Of a DNA stretch of 64,000 bases, positions 33,508-41,524 are shown piece after piece. The DNA is taken from the NCBI GenBank assembly GCA_051861205.1, contig JBHYDC010000010.1, positions 1 through 64,000 of the forward strand. Reading direction: 5' to 3'. Source of the DNA: JBHYDC01 sp051861205 (GTDB taxonomy: Bacteria > Pseudomonadota > Alphaproteobacteria > Rhizobiales > Pleomorphomonadaceae). The translations under genes and the position numbers were made by a program. The notes beneath the pieces were generated by a model. It was given only the letters and a program-made list of their open reading frames with translations, had not been told where the DNA came from and searched no databases. Numbering within the stretch: position 1 is the stretch's first letter; the number at the start of each line of letters is the position of its first letter.

Positions 33508-35199
33508 TCATGCAGCCCTCCCGATCAGGTCAGCGGGAGCGGCGTCCGCTGCGCCGAAGACGAGCGAGCGAATGGCATCGCGGTTGAAGCGGAACGCCAG
33601 GAGCGCCGATGCCTGGTAGCGCGTGAGCCCGAAATCCTGCCGGTACTCGGGCGGCAGGAACGAGAGCTGCTTGTCGGTCGGCGGCTGGTTCAGCCACCGC
33701 CTTGTCTTGTGCGCGCTCTCGTCGCTCTCATGCTCGTTCAGCCAGTCATCGGCTGCAGCGAGACAGACCGTGCGTTCGCCGGCCGCCAGCAGATGGGGCC
33801 GCTGTTTCTGGACGCCACCGATGCCGTACCAGCGGCCATTGAGAAAGAAGACCCCGCCCCAGGCGTTGAAGCCGCTGGCGATGAGCGCGGCGTCGTCGCC
33901 GAAAAGATCGCACCACCGGAAACTCGACCGCTTCAGGAGGTCGATCTCCGACATCACGAATTCGCCGAGCGGTGTGGCCTCGCCCGTCTCGCTCTTTTCC
34001 CAATGGTGGCCGCAAAGGGGACACTCGGTGGTGGCAAGCGGCACGACGGCGCCGCATTCAGGGCAGTCCTTCGTCGGCGCCTCGCCAGTGGACTCGCGGC
34101 CGTTCAGGTCAACGTCCTGTTCGAGGGATCCGTGAAGCAGCGTCGACGTGCCGAAATCGAGGACGATGCAGTCGGTCTTTAGCACACCGGGATGTTCATC
34201 CAGCGAGACCGTGCGCAGGCCGCGGCCGATCATCTGGATCATCGTCGACTTGTAGGAACTCGGCCTCAGGAGGACGACGCAGCTCGTGGGGGGATGATCC
34301 CAGCCTTCGGTCAGAACCGCGACGTTGACCACCACGCGAAGATCGCCCGCCGCATAGGCCGCGAGCAGGGATTTGCGCTCGGCATCCGGCATTTCGCCAT
34401 GGACGAGCCCGGCAGGAATTCCCGCGCCATTGAATGCCCGGGCGACATTGCGGGCATGATCGACGGTGGAGCAGAACACGACCGTCTGCCGGCTTCCGGC
34501 CTTTTCCTGCCATTGCCGAATGACGGCGTCGGTCACCGGAGTCCGGTTCATGATCGCATCGACTTCGCTCATGTCGAAGTCGTCGGCGGTGCGCCGCACC
34601 TTGGTGAGCTCATCCTGGACACCGACGTCGATGACGAAGGTGCGCGGCGGCACGAGATGGCCGGAGGCAATCAGTTCGCCGATGCGGATCTGGTCCGCGA
34701 CATTCGAGAAGACGGCGCGAAGGCCGCGCTTGTCACCCCGGTTGGGCGTTGCCGTGACCCCATAAATCCGGCACGCGGGATTGCTCTGCAGCGCCTGGTC
34801 AATGATCCGGCGATAGCTGTCGGCCGCGGCATGATGCGCCTCGTCGATCACCAGAAGATCGAGTGCCGGCATCGCATCGAGATTGCCGGATCGCGCCAGC
34901 GTCGGAACCATTGCGAAGGTCACTTGTCCCTTCCAGGACTTCGCGCGCGCATCGACGACGGACGTGGAGAGACCAGGCACGACACGACGGAACTTGTCGC
35001 GGTTCTGGTCGGTGAGTTCGTCGCGATGGGCGAGGACGCAGGCCTTGGCATCGGGATCGACGATCATGCGCCCTGCGACAGCCGAGAGCATGATCGTCTT
35101 GCCGGCCCCGGTCGGGGCCACGGCGAGCGTGTTTCCGTGTTGCGAAAGCGCGCTGACGCTTCGCTCGACAAACAGTTTCTGGCGGGGGCGCAACAACAT
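33508..35199 (-). CDS. DEAD/DEAH-box superfamily 2 helicase
   Basis: A 563-aa SF2 helicase. Motif I APTGAGKTIM (about residues 28-37), motif II VIDEAHHAAADS (about residue 130), motif III GVTATPNRGD and motif VI QMIGRGLRT (about residue 330). A zinc ribbon (CPECGAVVP ... CPLCGHHW) follows the helicase core. The start MLLRPRQKLFVERS at 35199 is the normal family start; the frame is open upstream into the next gene. Likely acts in phage replication or recombination. Confidence 0.9.
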   Translation of the reverse strand: MLLRPRQKLFVERSVSALSQHGNTLAVAPTGAGKTIMLSAVAGRMIVDPDAKACVLAHRDELTDQNRDKFRRVVPGLSTSVVDARAKSWKGQVTFAMVPTLARSGNLDAMPALDLLVIDEAHHAAADSYRRIIDQALQSNPACRIYGVTATPNRGDKRGLRAVFSNVADQIRIGELIASGHLVPPRTFVIDVGVQDELTKVRRTADDFDMSEVDAIMNRTPVTDAVIRQWQEKAGSRQTVVFCSTVDHARNVARAFNGAGIPAGLVHGEMPDAERKSLLAAYAAGDLRVVVNVAVLTEGWDHPPTSCVVLLRPSSYKSTMIQMIGRGLRTVSLDEHPGVLKTDCIVLDFGTSTLLHGSLEQDVDLNGRESTGEAPTKDCPECGAVVPLATTECPLCGHHWEKSETGEATPLGEFVMSEIDLLKRSSFRWCDLFGDDAALIASGFNAWGGVFFLNGRWYGIGGVQKQRPHLLAAGERTVCLAAADDWLNEHESDESAHKTRRWLNQPPTDKQLSFLPPEYRQDFGLTRYQASALLAFRFNRDAIRSLVFGAADAAPADLIGRAA

Positions 35200-35209
35200 G
35201 GTGCCGCCC

Positions 35210-35785
35210 TCACTGCGCCCAGGAGGGACGAATGCCCGGCTGCGGCATCGAAGCCTGCGCCGGTTGCGGAACTGGCGACCTTGCCGTTGCGCCGGCCAGC
35301 GGCGCGTATTCCTTGTGGTCCGGCGTGACGGCGGCGCGGATCTCGTTCTTCTCCTCGCCGTTGGTGTCGGTCCCGACATCGATGCGGGCCACGAACTCCA
35401 GGCCGTCGAGATCGGCGAAACCGCTGATGCGGCGCGCCGCCTGCGCCTGAGCCGAGGAATCCTTGTCGGAAATGCCACGGGCGGAATTCAGCATGCCGCG
35501 GATCAGGCTGCGGCCCATGTTGGCCCAGTCGGGACCCTTCGGGCTATAAAGCCCGATCAGCGTGAAGATCTTGCGCCGCGCATAGGGCCCTTCGAGCACG
35601 GTAAACTCGCCGGACAGATAGACCGAACCGGTCGTGCCACGCGTCGCGTAGCCTCCGGTCCAGCCCTGAGCCGGGTCGTCGAAGCCGCCCGGGCGGAAAG
35701 TGAGGCGCACCTTGGCCAGCGTGCCCTTCGGAATGATGTTGCTGTTCTGCTTGGCGTCGTTGAAGTCGTTCCAGGATCCAGACAT
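35210..35785 (-). CDS. DUF669-like phage protein, possible ssDNA-binding accessory
   Basis: A 191-aa protein whose first 130 residues form a beta-rich domain (KGTLAKVRLTFRPGG, TGSVYLSGEFTVLEGPYARRKIF, GLEFVARIDVGTD). A Pro/Gln/Ala-rich tail follows, as in SSB-like proteins. It lies between a Sak4-like ATPase and the helicase, where recombination partners are expected. I call it DUF669-like by architecture; the exact family was not verified. A good ribosome binding site (GAGGAG) precedes ATG 35785. Confidence 0.6.
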   Translation of the reverse strand: MSGSWNDFNDAKQNSNIIPKGTLAKVRLTFRPGGFDDPAQGWTGGYATRGTTGSVYLSGEFTVLEGPYARRKIFTLIGLYSPKGPDWANMGRSLIRGMLNSARGISDKDSSAQAQAARRISGFADLDGLEFVARIDVGTDTNGEEKNEIRAAVTPDHKEYAPLAGATARSPVPQPAQASMPQPGIRPSWAQ

Positions 35786-35801
35786 GACTGGTTGCTCCTC
35801 T

Positions 35802-36680
35802 TCAGGCGTTTTCGGGATGGGTGATGTCAGTGGTGGGTTTCGCGGCGTCCGGCCGGCTGAACGCCAGGCGCTCGGCGGCGGGCTTCACGGGGCCGCGGAT
35901 CTTCGTCATCAGCCGACCGAGATGCGGCTCTTCGACGGGCGACAGACGCCCTGACCGGTCCTTGGCGGGAAAGCCCCACGGATTGATCGTGTGGCAGACG
36001 AAGGCGCGATAGGGCGTGCCCGCGTCGTCCTTGATCTCCGCCATCGTCAGCACTTCATCGACGATGCCAGGCAGTTCGAGACCGGTCTTCGAACCGTCGA
36101 TCTGCGGCTGGAAGATGCGCCGGTTGAAGTCGTCCAGCTTCTCGTCGAGGATGCCGACGAACCAGACGTTCTTCGCCCGAGTGTGCTGGAGGTGCGTGAG
36201 CCACGCGATCATCTCGCGGCCATGCAGGCCGTAAGCGCCGCGAATGTCGGGCTTGCCGGTCTTCTCGGAGAAGGCGTCGGGCTGGCCCTTGCACCACTGG
36301 AAACACAGCCGGCCGGCGACCGTGATCGAGTCGATGAAGGCCGTCCGGTAGCGATCCATGACGCCGGGATCGCCGAAGCGTTCGCAGACCGCCGCGAAAT
36401 GCGCGGGGCTGTATGCCTGGTCGTCGCGCAGGGCCGGGTTCGGCCCGCCGATGAACACGGCGAAGTCGCGGCATTCGGGCCAGGTGCGCGGCCGCACCGT
36501 ATCGCCAGGCCATCCTTCGATGGCAAGGTCGCCCGCCTCGAGATCCATGAACAGCGTCGTCTCGGCATCGAGCGTCCAGAGCAGGCTGGTTTTCCCGATC
36601 CCGGACTTGCCGAAGATCGTGCCCTTGATGCCGCGAGGTTCCGCGAGCCGCTGGTCAGCGGTGATGATGGGGAGCGCCAT
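35802..36680 (-). CDS. Sak4-like RecA-fold ATPase
   Basis: A 292-aa ATP-binding protein with Walker A IFGKSGIGKTSLLW (about residues 22-35), MDLEAGDLAIEGW (a family motif) and Walker B-like TAFIDSITVAGRL (about residue 113). This is the phage AAA_24/Sak4 group, which helps single-strand annealing and homologous recombination. It lies beside the DUF669-like and Cas4-like genes, together forming a recombination module. Confidence 0.85.
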   Translation of the reverse strand: MALPIITADQRLAEPRGIKGTIFGKSGIGKTSLLWTLDAETTLFMDLEAGDLAIEGWPGDTVRPRTWPECRDFAVFIGGPNPALRDDQAYSPAHFAAVCERFGDPGVMDRYRTAFIDSITVAGRLCFQWCKGQPDAFSEKTGKPDIRGAYGLHGREMIAWLTHLQHTRAKNVWFVGILDEKLDDFNRRIFQPQIDGSKTGLELPGIVDEVLTMAEIKDDAGTPYRAFVCHTINPWGFPAKDRSGRLSPVEEPHLGRLMTKIRGPVKPAAERLAFSRPDAAKPTTDITHPENA

Positions 36681-36682
36681 GG

Positions 36683-37006
36683 TCAGCGCTCCGTCTTGGC
36701 GCGGGCCGCAGCCTCGACGGCACGGTGCGCGCCGAGAGCGCCGGCATCACGAGCAATCTGGCTGAGCTTGCGCAGCGCGTACGTCTGATCGATGAGCGCG
36801 CTGGACGCCGCCTCCAATCCGCGCAGTGCGAAGGCGATGTCGTCGATCGTCGCCTCGGTGACCGGTTTGGCGTCAGTCTCGCCGCGCTCCGGCGTTGCCG
36901 GGATCCGGATCGTCTCAGGCAACGATGCGAGGCTGTAGTGGGCCTTCTTCAACGCTTCGAGCGCGGACAGAGGGGCTGCGGGCTTGGATTTGCCGAACGG
37001 GAACAT
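36683..37006 (-). CDS. small phage early protein, 107 aa
   Basis: A 107-aa helical protein (FPFGKSKPAAPLSALEALKKA, IDDIAFALRGLEAASSALIDQTYALRKL). No known family. Located in the early operon between the Sak4-like ATPase and a 156-aa protein. I chose ATG 37006, which leaves an 11-base gap to the preceding gene. Confidence 0.65.
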   Translation of the reverse strand: MFPFGKSKPAAPLSALEALKKAHYSLASLPETIRIPATPERGETDAKPVTEATIDDIAFALRGLEAASSALIDQTYALRKLSQIARDAGALGAHRAVEAAARAKTER

Positions 37007-37017
37007 GGGTGATCCTT

Positions 37018-37488
37018 TCAGTCGCGGAGAAGTCGGAAGGTCTGCTTGCCGGTCTTCAGTGTGCGGGCCGGGGTGAAGGCGCGGCGGATCGATTCCGGCC
37101 ATGCGCCGTAGGCGCGCTCGGAGACGCCGAACGTGATCTCGACATAGTCGGTAGGGTTCTCGCCCTCGGCGCGGATGGTCTCGACGAGCGCAGCGAGCTT
37201 CGCCTGATCCCACTCGACCTTCTTGGGCAGGTCGGCGACGACCGTCACCGCGCCGTCGGCAAAGCGGACCGTTCCGGTATCCTTCGCCATGGCGATCCGC
37301 GCCTGTGACGCGCGTTCGCCGTAGCGGAGCCCGATGGCGCCATCGAGCCAGTCCTTGAGGGTCTTGGCGGCCTTCAGCGCGGCGTCGACTTCTTCATGGA
37401 GGAGCGCCAGCTGCTCGGCGGGCAAGGCCACGATGTCACCGATCGGCATCTGCCGGAGTGCATCGAGCGTGATGTGGTTGGGGATCAT
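37018..37488 (-). CDS. conserved phage early protein, 156 aa
   Basis: A 156-aa protein, helical in the first half (LALLHEEVDAALKAAKTLKDWLDGAIGLRYGERA) and beta-rich later (DGAVTVVADLPKKVEWDQ, VEITFGVSERAYGAWP). Similar proteins occur in alphaproteobacterial prophage early operons. Function unknown. Starts 2 bases after the AlpA-like regulator. Confidence 0.7.
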   Translation of the reverse strand: MIPNHITLDALRQMPIGDIVALPAEQLALLHEEVDAALKAAKTLKDWLDGAIGLRYGERASQARIAMAKDTGTVRFADGAVTVVADLPKKVEWDQAKLAALVETIRAEGENPTDYVEITFGVSERAYGAWPESIRRAFTPARTLKTGKQTFRLLRD

Positions 37489-37490
37489 GC

Positions 37491-37712
37491 TCAGCGCGCC
37501 CCCGCCGCCATCGTGGGGGCAGGCTTGATGGCCGTGCTCGCGCGGAGCTGTTCCTTCTCGTAATGCTCGACGTCTTCGAGCCGGTAGACGACCCGCCCGC
37601 CGATCTTGATGTAGCGGGGGCCTTCCCCCGACCACCGCCAGCGCTCAAGCGTGCGGTGGCTGATGTTCCAGCGAGCGGCGAGCTCGATCTGGTTCAGATG
37701 CCTGACGGTCAT
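37491..37712 (-). CDS. AlpA/excisionase-like HTH protein
   Basis: A 73-aa winged-helix DNA-binding protein (NQIELAARWNISHRTLERWRW, PRYIKIGGRVVYRLEDVEHYE), the MerR-like excisionase/AlpA fold. It is the first gene of the long early operon and probably its regulator or the excision directionality factor of the element. An operator-like inverted repeat lies 30-60 bases upstream. Confidence 0.82.
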   Translation of the reverse strand: MTVRHLNQIELAARWNISHRTLERWRWSGEGPRYIKIGGRVVYRLEDVEHYEKEQLRASTAIKPAPTMAAGAR

Positions 37713-37744
37713 TGCAGGGCTCCGTTGAATTGCGCTTCGACTTG

Positions 37745-37768
37745 TCCAAACGCCCGGAGACGCTTGGA
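37745..37768. promoter_or_regulatory. operator-like inverted repeat before the early operon
   Basis: TCCAAACG and CGCTTGGA, 8-bp arms with one mismatch and an 8-base spacer, centred about 45 bases before the AlpA-like start. A plausible regulator binding site. No confident -35/-10 pair was found beside it. Confidence 0.4.
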
Positions 37769-37845
37769 TATTCGTGCATTTTCAATGGCTTGAGGCCCGT
37801 TCGATATGATCAGCGCGGATATTTCTTGTGACAGGGAAACGCAAA

Positions 37846-37868
37846 AAAGCCCCGGAAACCGGGGCTTT
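37846..37868 (-). terminator. rho-independent terminator of the QueC-like operon
   Basis: AAAGCCCCGG and CCGGGGCTTT form a 10-bp stem with a 3-base loop, followed on the minus strand by a run of Ts. It lies 50 bases after the QueC-like stop and insulates the prophage early operon from it. Confidence 0.88.
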
Positions 37869-37917
37869 CACGACACGAGTTGTGACTTTGAGAGGGACTG
37901 GCTGTGACGTCGGAGGA

Positions 37918-39780
37918 TTATCCGGGCGAAACCGCTTGGTCTGCCGCGCGCACGTCGGCAACGGAAATTTCTCGGCATTCAGGATTGATGCGGTAGCCCG
38001 CACGCTCCTTGGTCTCAATGAAGGTGTTCTGATCCATCGGAATGCCGAGCTGCACGGCCAGGGGGTCAACTGCCTTTCGAAGACGGCTTATCTGCTGACG
38101 CAAAGACTGCTCGTCGATGTTCATAGCTGCCGCGAGATCGGGCGTTCGAATGAATGGAATCTCTGCTGACGTGGCTTTGGCCGATCGGAAATTGGCGATG
38201 AGTGCCAGGACGATCCGAAAATTCGCATCATCAAGCCGGTCGCCGCCGTGGAACAAAATGCGTGCGTTCGTCTCGTCGACCGCAAATTCGAGAACCGGTG
38301 CGCTGAGCCGATCAACGAAGGCCTTCACCTGCGCGTCATAGCCCGACGGGGGCTCGGTTACGACACGATTCCGGTTGAAGCACATTGCCAGCAATGATCC
38401 GGAGGGCAGCTCGTTTCGGAATAGCGCCGTTCCATGCTCGACAAGCGCGCCGGTGATCACCTCCTCAACAGCCTTGGCCTGACGCTGAAACATTTCATGG
38501 AGTTTCGTGCCGGCCGCGTCTGCGGTCAGATCAGGGAAGTGGCCTATTGCAGACGTGACCTCGGAAAAGTCGACGACAAATCTGTCCCTTGTCGTCGCAG
38601 AAATCTTCTGAAAGAACGCGACGTAACTCAGAGCCATTCGAAGCTCATCGTCCGCGCTGCGATCCGAAACAAGCAGGTCACATACGTAACTTTCAGACGG
38701 CTCGTGATCGCCCAACCCTGCCGACAGAACTGCGAAACGACGATCAATGCACTGAGAACATACGCCGCAGTGCTTTTTCTTCTTGGTCCACGTCCGAGGT
38801 CGCGTGCAACTCGCTGTCTGTGCAAGCATGTCTGAAAGGCCAGCCGCAGCTATAAGCTGGGTCACTTCCGCTTTTGTCATCCATTGCAGCGGCGTCTGTA
38901 TTTCGATCGTTCGGTCAAGCAGCAACGAGAACAGCGACTCCAGCCCGCGCAGCACCTGTGGGTGGGTGGTTCGCGTCGCGCGGCCACCAACTACATCCCC
39001 TGCCAGTGGCGGATTTACGCTGACAACACCGTTCTCATAGAACGTGAACCTATCCTTGCCGGCCATCCTCGCCACCACAATGCCGAGGCAAGCGAACAAA
39101 AATGACCGCGTCCGTTGCGTGAACTCATTGGCCTTCACATTCTCGTTGCTGACGCAAACCGGAATGTACGAGACTTTTCGGCCAAATCCCCGTTTCCTGA
39201 GGCCCTCGATCAGGTTCTCTTGAACGGCACGGACTTTCGTCGATGAGTGGTGTCCAACCAGCGTGACTGACTTCCCCAGCTTGATGATGTCGTGGGCGGA
39301 CCCGGCAAAGGAATCAATGCCCCCCGAAAACAGGGCGACCTCGTCGTGCTCGAAGGTCGTGTCGATGAGATCTGGAAAATACAACTCTTTCGGCTGGGCA
39401 GGGGCCTCCGCTTGGCGAAAGATGAATTCATAGCTGTCGTCCGACAGAAACCCGAGGGTTTTGGCCAACTGCTTCTGAACAACGGGATCCTGCCAGATAC
39501 TCAGCTCACGCACCGGAATTGAAAAACGCAGGCTTCGCCGCCAATCCTCGCCGAAGTTTGTCAGTTGATCGGAGCCGCGACCTAACCTCTGATCGGCGCA
39601 ATAGACGTAAGAAGCGACCTCCAGCAGATCGATCAGCAGATCCGGCACATTTCCAAGCATGGTCCGACTGATGTAGTCGATACGCAATTTAACGTTTTTT
39701 CCGGCTCCCTGGACGTCCATGGCGATTCCGTCAGCAGCCGATGGCCGAGCGACGCCGCACTCGATCGAGAAGCGCTTCAC
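37918..39780 (-). CDS. QueC-like (QatC-type) protein with C-terminal winged-helix-like domain
   Basis: A 620-aa protein. A PP-loop ATP-binding motif FSGGIDS lies at residues 151-157. A QueC-type zinc site C-x12-C-x2-C-x2-C lies at residues 325-344 (CGVCSQCIDRR). QueC makes the 7-deazaguanine precursor preQ0, but this protein is far longer than the roughly 230-aa housekeeping enzyme and has an extra N-terminal domain of about 145 residues. The C-terminal 60 residues (SLRQQISRLRKAV ... ETKERAGYRINP) resemble an OmpR-type winged helix. QueC relatives occur in Qat and type IV CBASS defence. The GTG start (VKRFSIE) overlaps the partner stop as GTGA. Confidence 0.82.
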   Translation of the reverse strand: MKRFSIECGVARPSAADGIAMDVQGAGKNVKLRIDYISRTMLGNVPDLLIDLLEVASYVYCADQRLGRGSDQLTNFGEDWRRSLRFSIPVRELSIWQDPVVQKQLAKTLGFLSDDSYEFIFRQAEAPAQPKELYFPDLIDTTFEHDEVALFSGGIDSFAGSAHDIIKLGKSVTLVGHHSSTKVRAVQENLIEGLRKRGFGRKVSYIPVCVSNENVKANEFTQRTRSFLFACLGIVVARMAGKDRFTFYENGVVSVNPPLAGDVVGGRATRTTHPQVLRGLESLFSLLLDRTIEIQTPLQWMTKAEVTQLIAAAGLSDMLAQTASCTRPRTWTKKKKHCGVCSQCIDRRFAVLSAGLGDHEPSESYVCDLLVSDRSADDELRMALSYVAFFQKISATTRDRFVVDFSEVTSAIGHFPDLTADAAGTKLHEMFQRQAKAVEEVITGALVEHGTALFRNELPSGSLLAMCFNRNRVVTEPPSGYDAQVKAFVDRLSAPVLEFAVDETNARILFHGGDRLDDANFRIVLALIANFRSAKATSAEIPFIRTPDLAAAMNIDEQSLRQQISRLRKAVDPLAVQLGIPMDQNTFIETKERAGYRINPECREISVADVRAADQAVSPG

Positions 39781-40565
39781 TGTGCCCCCTTCCTGATATC
39801 GAGTTCGATACGGATCTTGTCGACCGCATAGGCAGAAAAGCGCTTTACGTCGTCCTTCGATATCTTCTTTCCGTCCTTGTAATAGTTTTTGCCCAGCCAA
39901 TCTCTGGAGAATGCCCGCATGATAAGCGCTGCCTCGTCACAGTGACGCCGGATAGATTCGTTGAAGGCGCGCAGATCGTGAACAGACCGCGCAACGCGAT
40001 CAGCGCCGACCATGTTGTGCAAATTGCGATCAACATAGTAGTGGATCACCCTCTCCACGAACTTTGAGTAAAAGCCGTGTGCAAGGGCTGAGAATTGCTC
40101 TGTTCCCTTCAACGCAGCCAAGGATGCGCGGACGTCGCTCGAAGTTGGAACCCAGAGAGAGGGCAATGAATTGCTCAGGGCCTCTCCCAAGGCGGAAAGG
40201 CCAGCCTGCCGGGCGATCTCGCCGAGATCCGTCGAATGTGAATGGTGGCTACGTTGAGCCCTTTCCAAGCATTGATCATAAGCAACGAGGACGTCAGACA
40301 CGCTTGATAGATCAGCGTCCTTCATACCGATTGCCGCCAAGGACGCCGCGCTGTTCTTTGCGGCGGCTGCTTGCGGCAGGCTGATCAACAGCCACAGCGC
40401 CTCGATAAACACTTTGTCATTCAGGGCTGCCTTGAGCGCATCGCGACCGAACTCAGTCACCTGGTTGACCAGCGCAGCGGTAGGTGTTCCGCCCGACACC
40501 AGATACTTGATGATATCTGGCAGCATTTTAAATGCTGGTAGTTTTCCAAGGCGCTGATGCCCCAT
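39777..40565 (-). CDS. partner protein of the QueC-like enzyme, begins Met-Gly
   Basis: A 262-aa mostly helical protein with no domain I can name. It starts MGHQRLGKLPAF; Gly at position 2 should be exposed after Met removal. The C-terminal third (FYSKFVERVIHYYVDRNLHNM, IMRAFSRDWLGKNYY, VDKIRIELDIRKG) recalls the C-terminal region of QatB proteins as I remember them, but this is not verified. It is translationally coupled to the QueC-like gene, so both are likely needed together. Base composition is less GC-rich than in the prophage. Confidence 0.62.
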   Translation of the reverse strand: MGHQRLGKLPAFKMLPDIIKYLVSGGTPTAALVNQVTEFGRDALKAALNDKVFIEALWLLISLPQAAAAKNSAASLAAIGMKDADLSSVSDVLVAYDQCLERAQRSHHSHSTDLGEIARQAGLSALGEALSNSLPSLWVPTSSDVRASLAALKGTEQFSALAHGFYSKFVERVIHYYVDRNLHNMVGADRVARSVHDLRAFNESIRRHCDEAALIMRAFSRDWLGKNYYKDGKKISKDDVKRFSAYAVDKIRIELDIRKGAQ

Positions 40566-40653
40566 TCCGTCATCTTTCGATCAGCTCTATTGGTCGATCA
40601 GTTTCTCATTCCTGTAAGTCTGCATTTCCATTTGGGGCTCCGGCGAAGCCTTC

Positions 40654-40675
40654 CCTGTAGATAAACAACTACAGG
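40654..40675. repeat. 7-bp perfect inverted repeat in AT-rich gap
   Basis: CCTGTAG and CTACAGG separated by 8 AT-rich bases, in the 270-base divergent gap between the QueC-like pair and the recombinase operon. It could be an operator or part of a recombination site. The rest of the gap is AT-rich and without genes. Confidence 0.4.
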
Positions 40676-40835
40676 ACTGATTCGCCGGGAATCGATTATT
40701 TACAAATCTGCGATACCCGCGCAGAAGGAATCAACAGTTGCGAAGCAATATGAATGATTTCGCCCCGTTTCACTGAAATTCGATAACTATCTGATTTTGC
40801 TTGTTTTATCCTGATCTTTGCCTAGCGTTTCCGTC

Positions 40836-41081
40836 ATGCGAAACGCTTTTGATCCCCATTGCGCCAAGACTGGCCCCAACGCCCTCCGCCCCGAACTGAT
40901 GAGTGATGCCGAGCGGCTCGATGAGGCCGCCGAAATCCTTTCTCGTGGTGTCGTTCGGCTTCACCAGCGGCGGGAAGGGCGACCCACACCTTTATCTCGC
41001 GAGCGCGGAGACAGTTGGCTGGACTTCACCGCCGACCAACGCCGTCATGCGGACACGCAACTCGGCGGAGACCGCCCATGA
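40836..41081 (+). CDS. small protein leading the recombinase operon
   Basis: An 81-aa protein starting at ATG 40836 (MRNAFDPHCAK), with LMSDAERLDEAAEILSRGVVRLHQRR and DSWLDFTADQRRHAD. Such short proteins regularly precede DUF2924 and serine recombinase genes in alphaproteobacteria. Function unknown. Its stop overlaps the next ATG. Confidence 0.72.
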   Translation: MRNAFDPHCAKTGPNALRPELMSDAERLDEAAEILSRGVVRLHQRREGRPTPLSRERGDSWLDFTADQRRHADTQLGGDRP

Positions 41082-41524
41082 TTGATCCCGTACTGGCGCG
41101 TGTCGCCGCAATCAAGACCATGCCCACGCCCGCCCTGAAAACGATGTGGCGCGATCTGCATGGCACCGAAGCGCCGCCCTACAACCGGCGCTTCCTCGAA
41201 AGCCGTCTGGCATATCGCATCCAGGAACTCGCCTATGGCGGGCTCAAGCCCGAGACGGTGAAACGGCTCGATGCGCTCGCGCGTGGCGTCGAAGACACCA
41301 ATCCCAAGACGCGGCGGTTTCGCACCGATCGAAAGCCCATCGCGGGCACGCGCCTCCTGCGCGAATTCCAGGGCGTGGAGCACATGGTGACGGTCACCAT
41401 CGAAGGCTACGAATACCGGGGCCGCCCCTACAAGTCGCTCTCAGCCATCGCGCGGGCCATCACCGGCGTTCAATGGAACGGCTGGGTCTTCTTCGGGCTG
41501 AAGAGCGCGGGGAGCGGCACATGA
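41078..41524 (+). CDS. DUF2924 protein
   Basis: A 148-aa basic protein of the DUF2924 family (MKTMWRDLHGTEAPPYNRRFLESRLAYR-type N-terminal half, PIAGTRLLREFQGVEHMVTV, YRGRPYKSLSAIARAITG, WNGWVFFGL). The second half has the look of a small DNA-binding RAMA-like domain. Members are almost always encoded just before a large serine recombinase, so a role in recombination or its regulation is likely. ATGA overlaps on both sides. Confidence 0.85.
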   Translation: MIDPVLARVAAIKTMPTPALKTMWRDLHGTEAPPYNRRFLESRLAYRIQELAYGGLKPETVKRLDALARGVEDTNPKTRRFRTDRKPIAGTRLLREFQGVEHMVTVTIEGYEYRGRPYKSLSAIARAITGVQWNGWVFFGLKSAGSGT

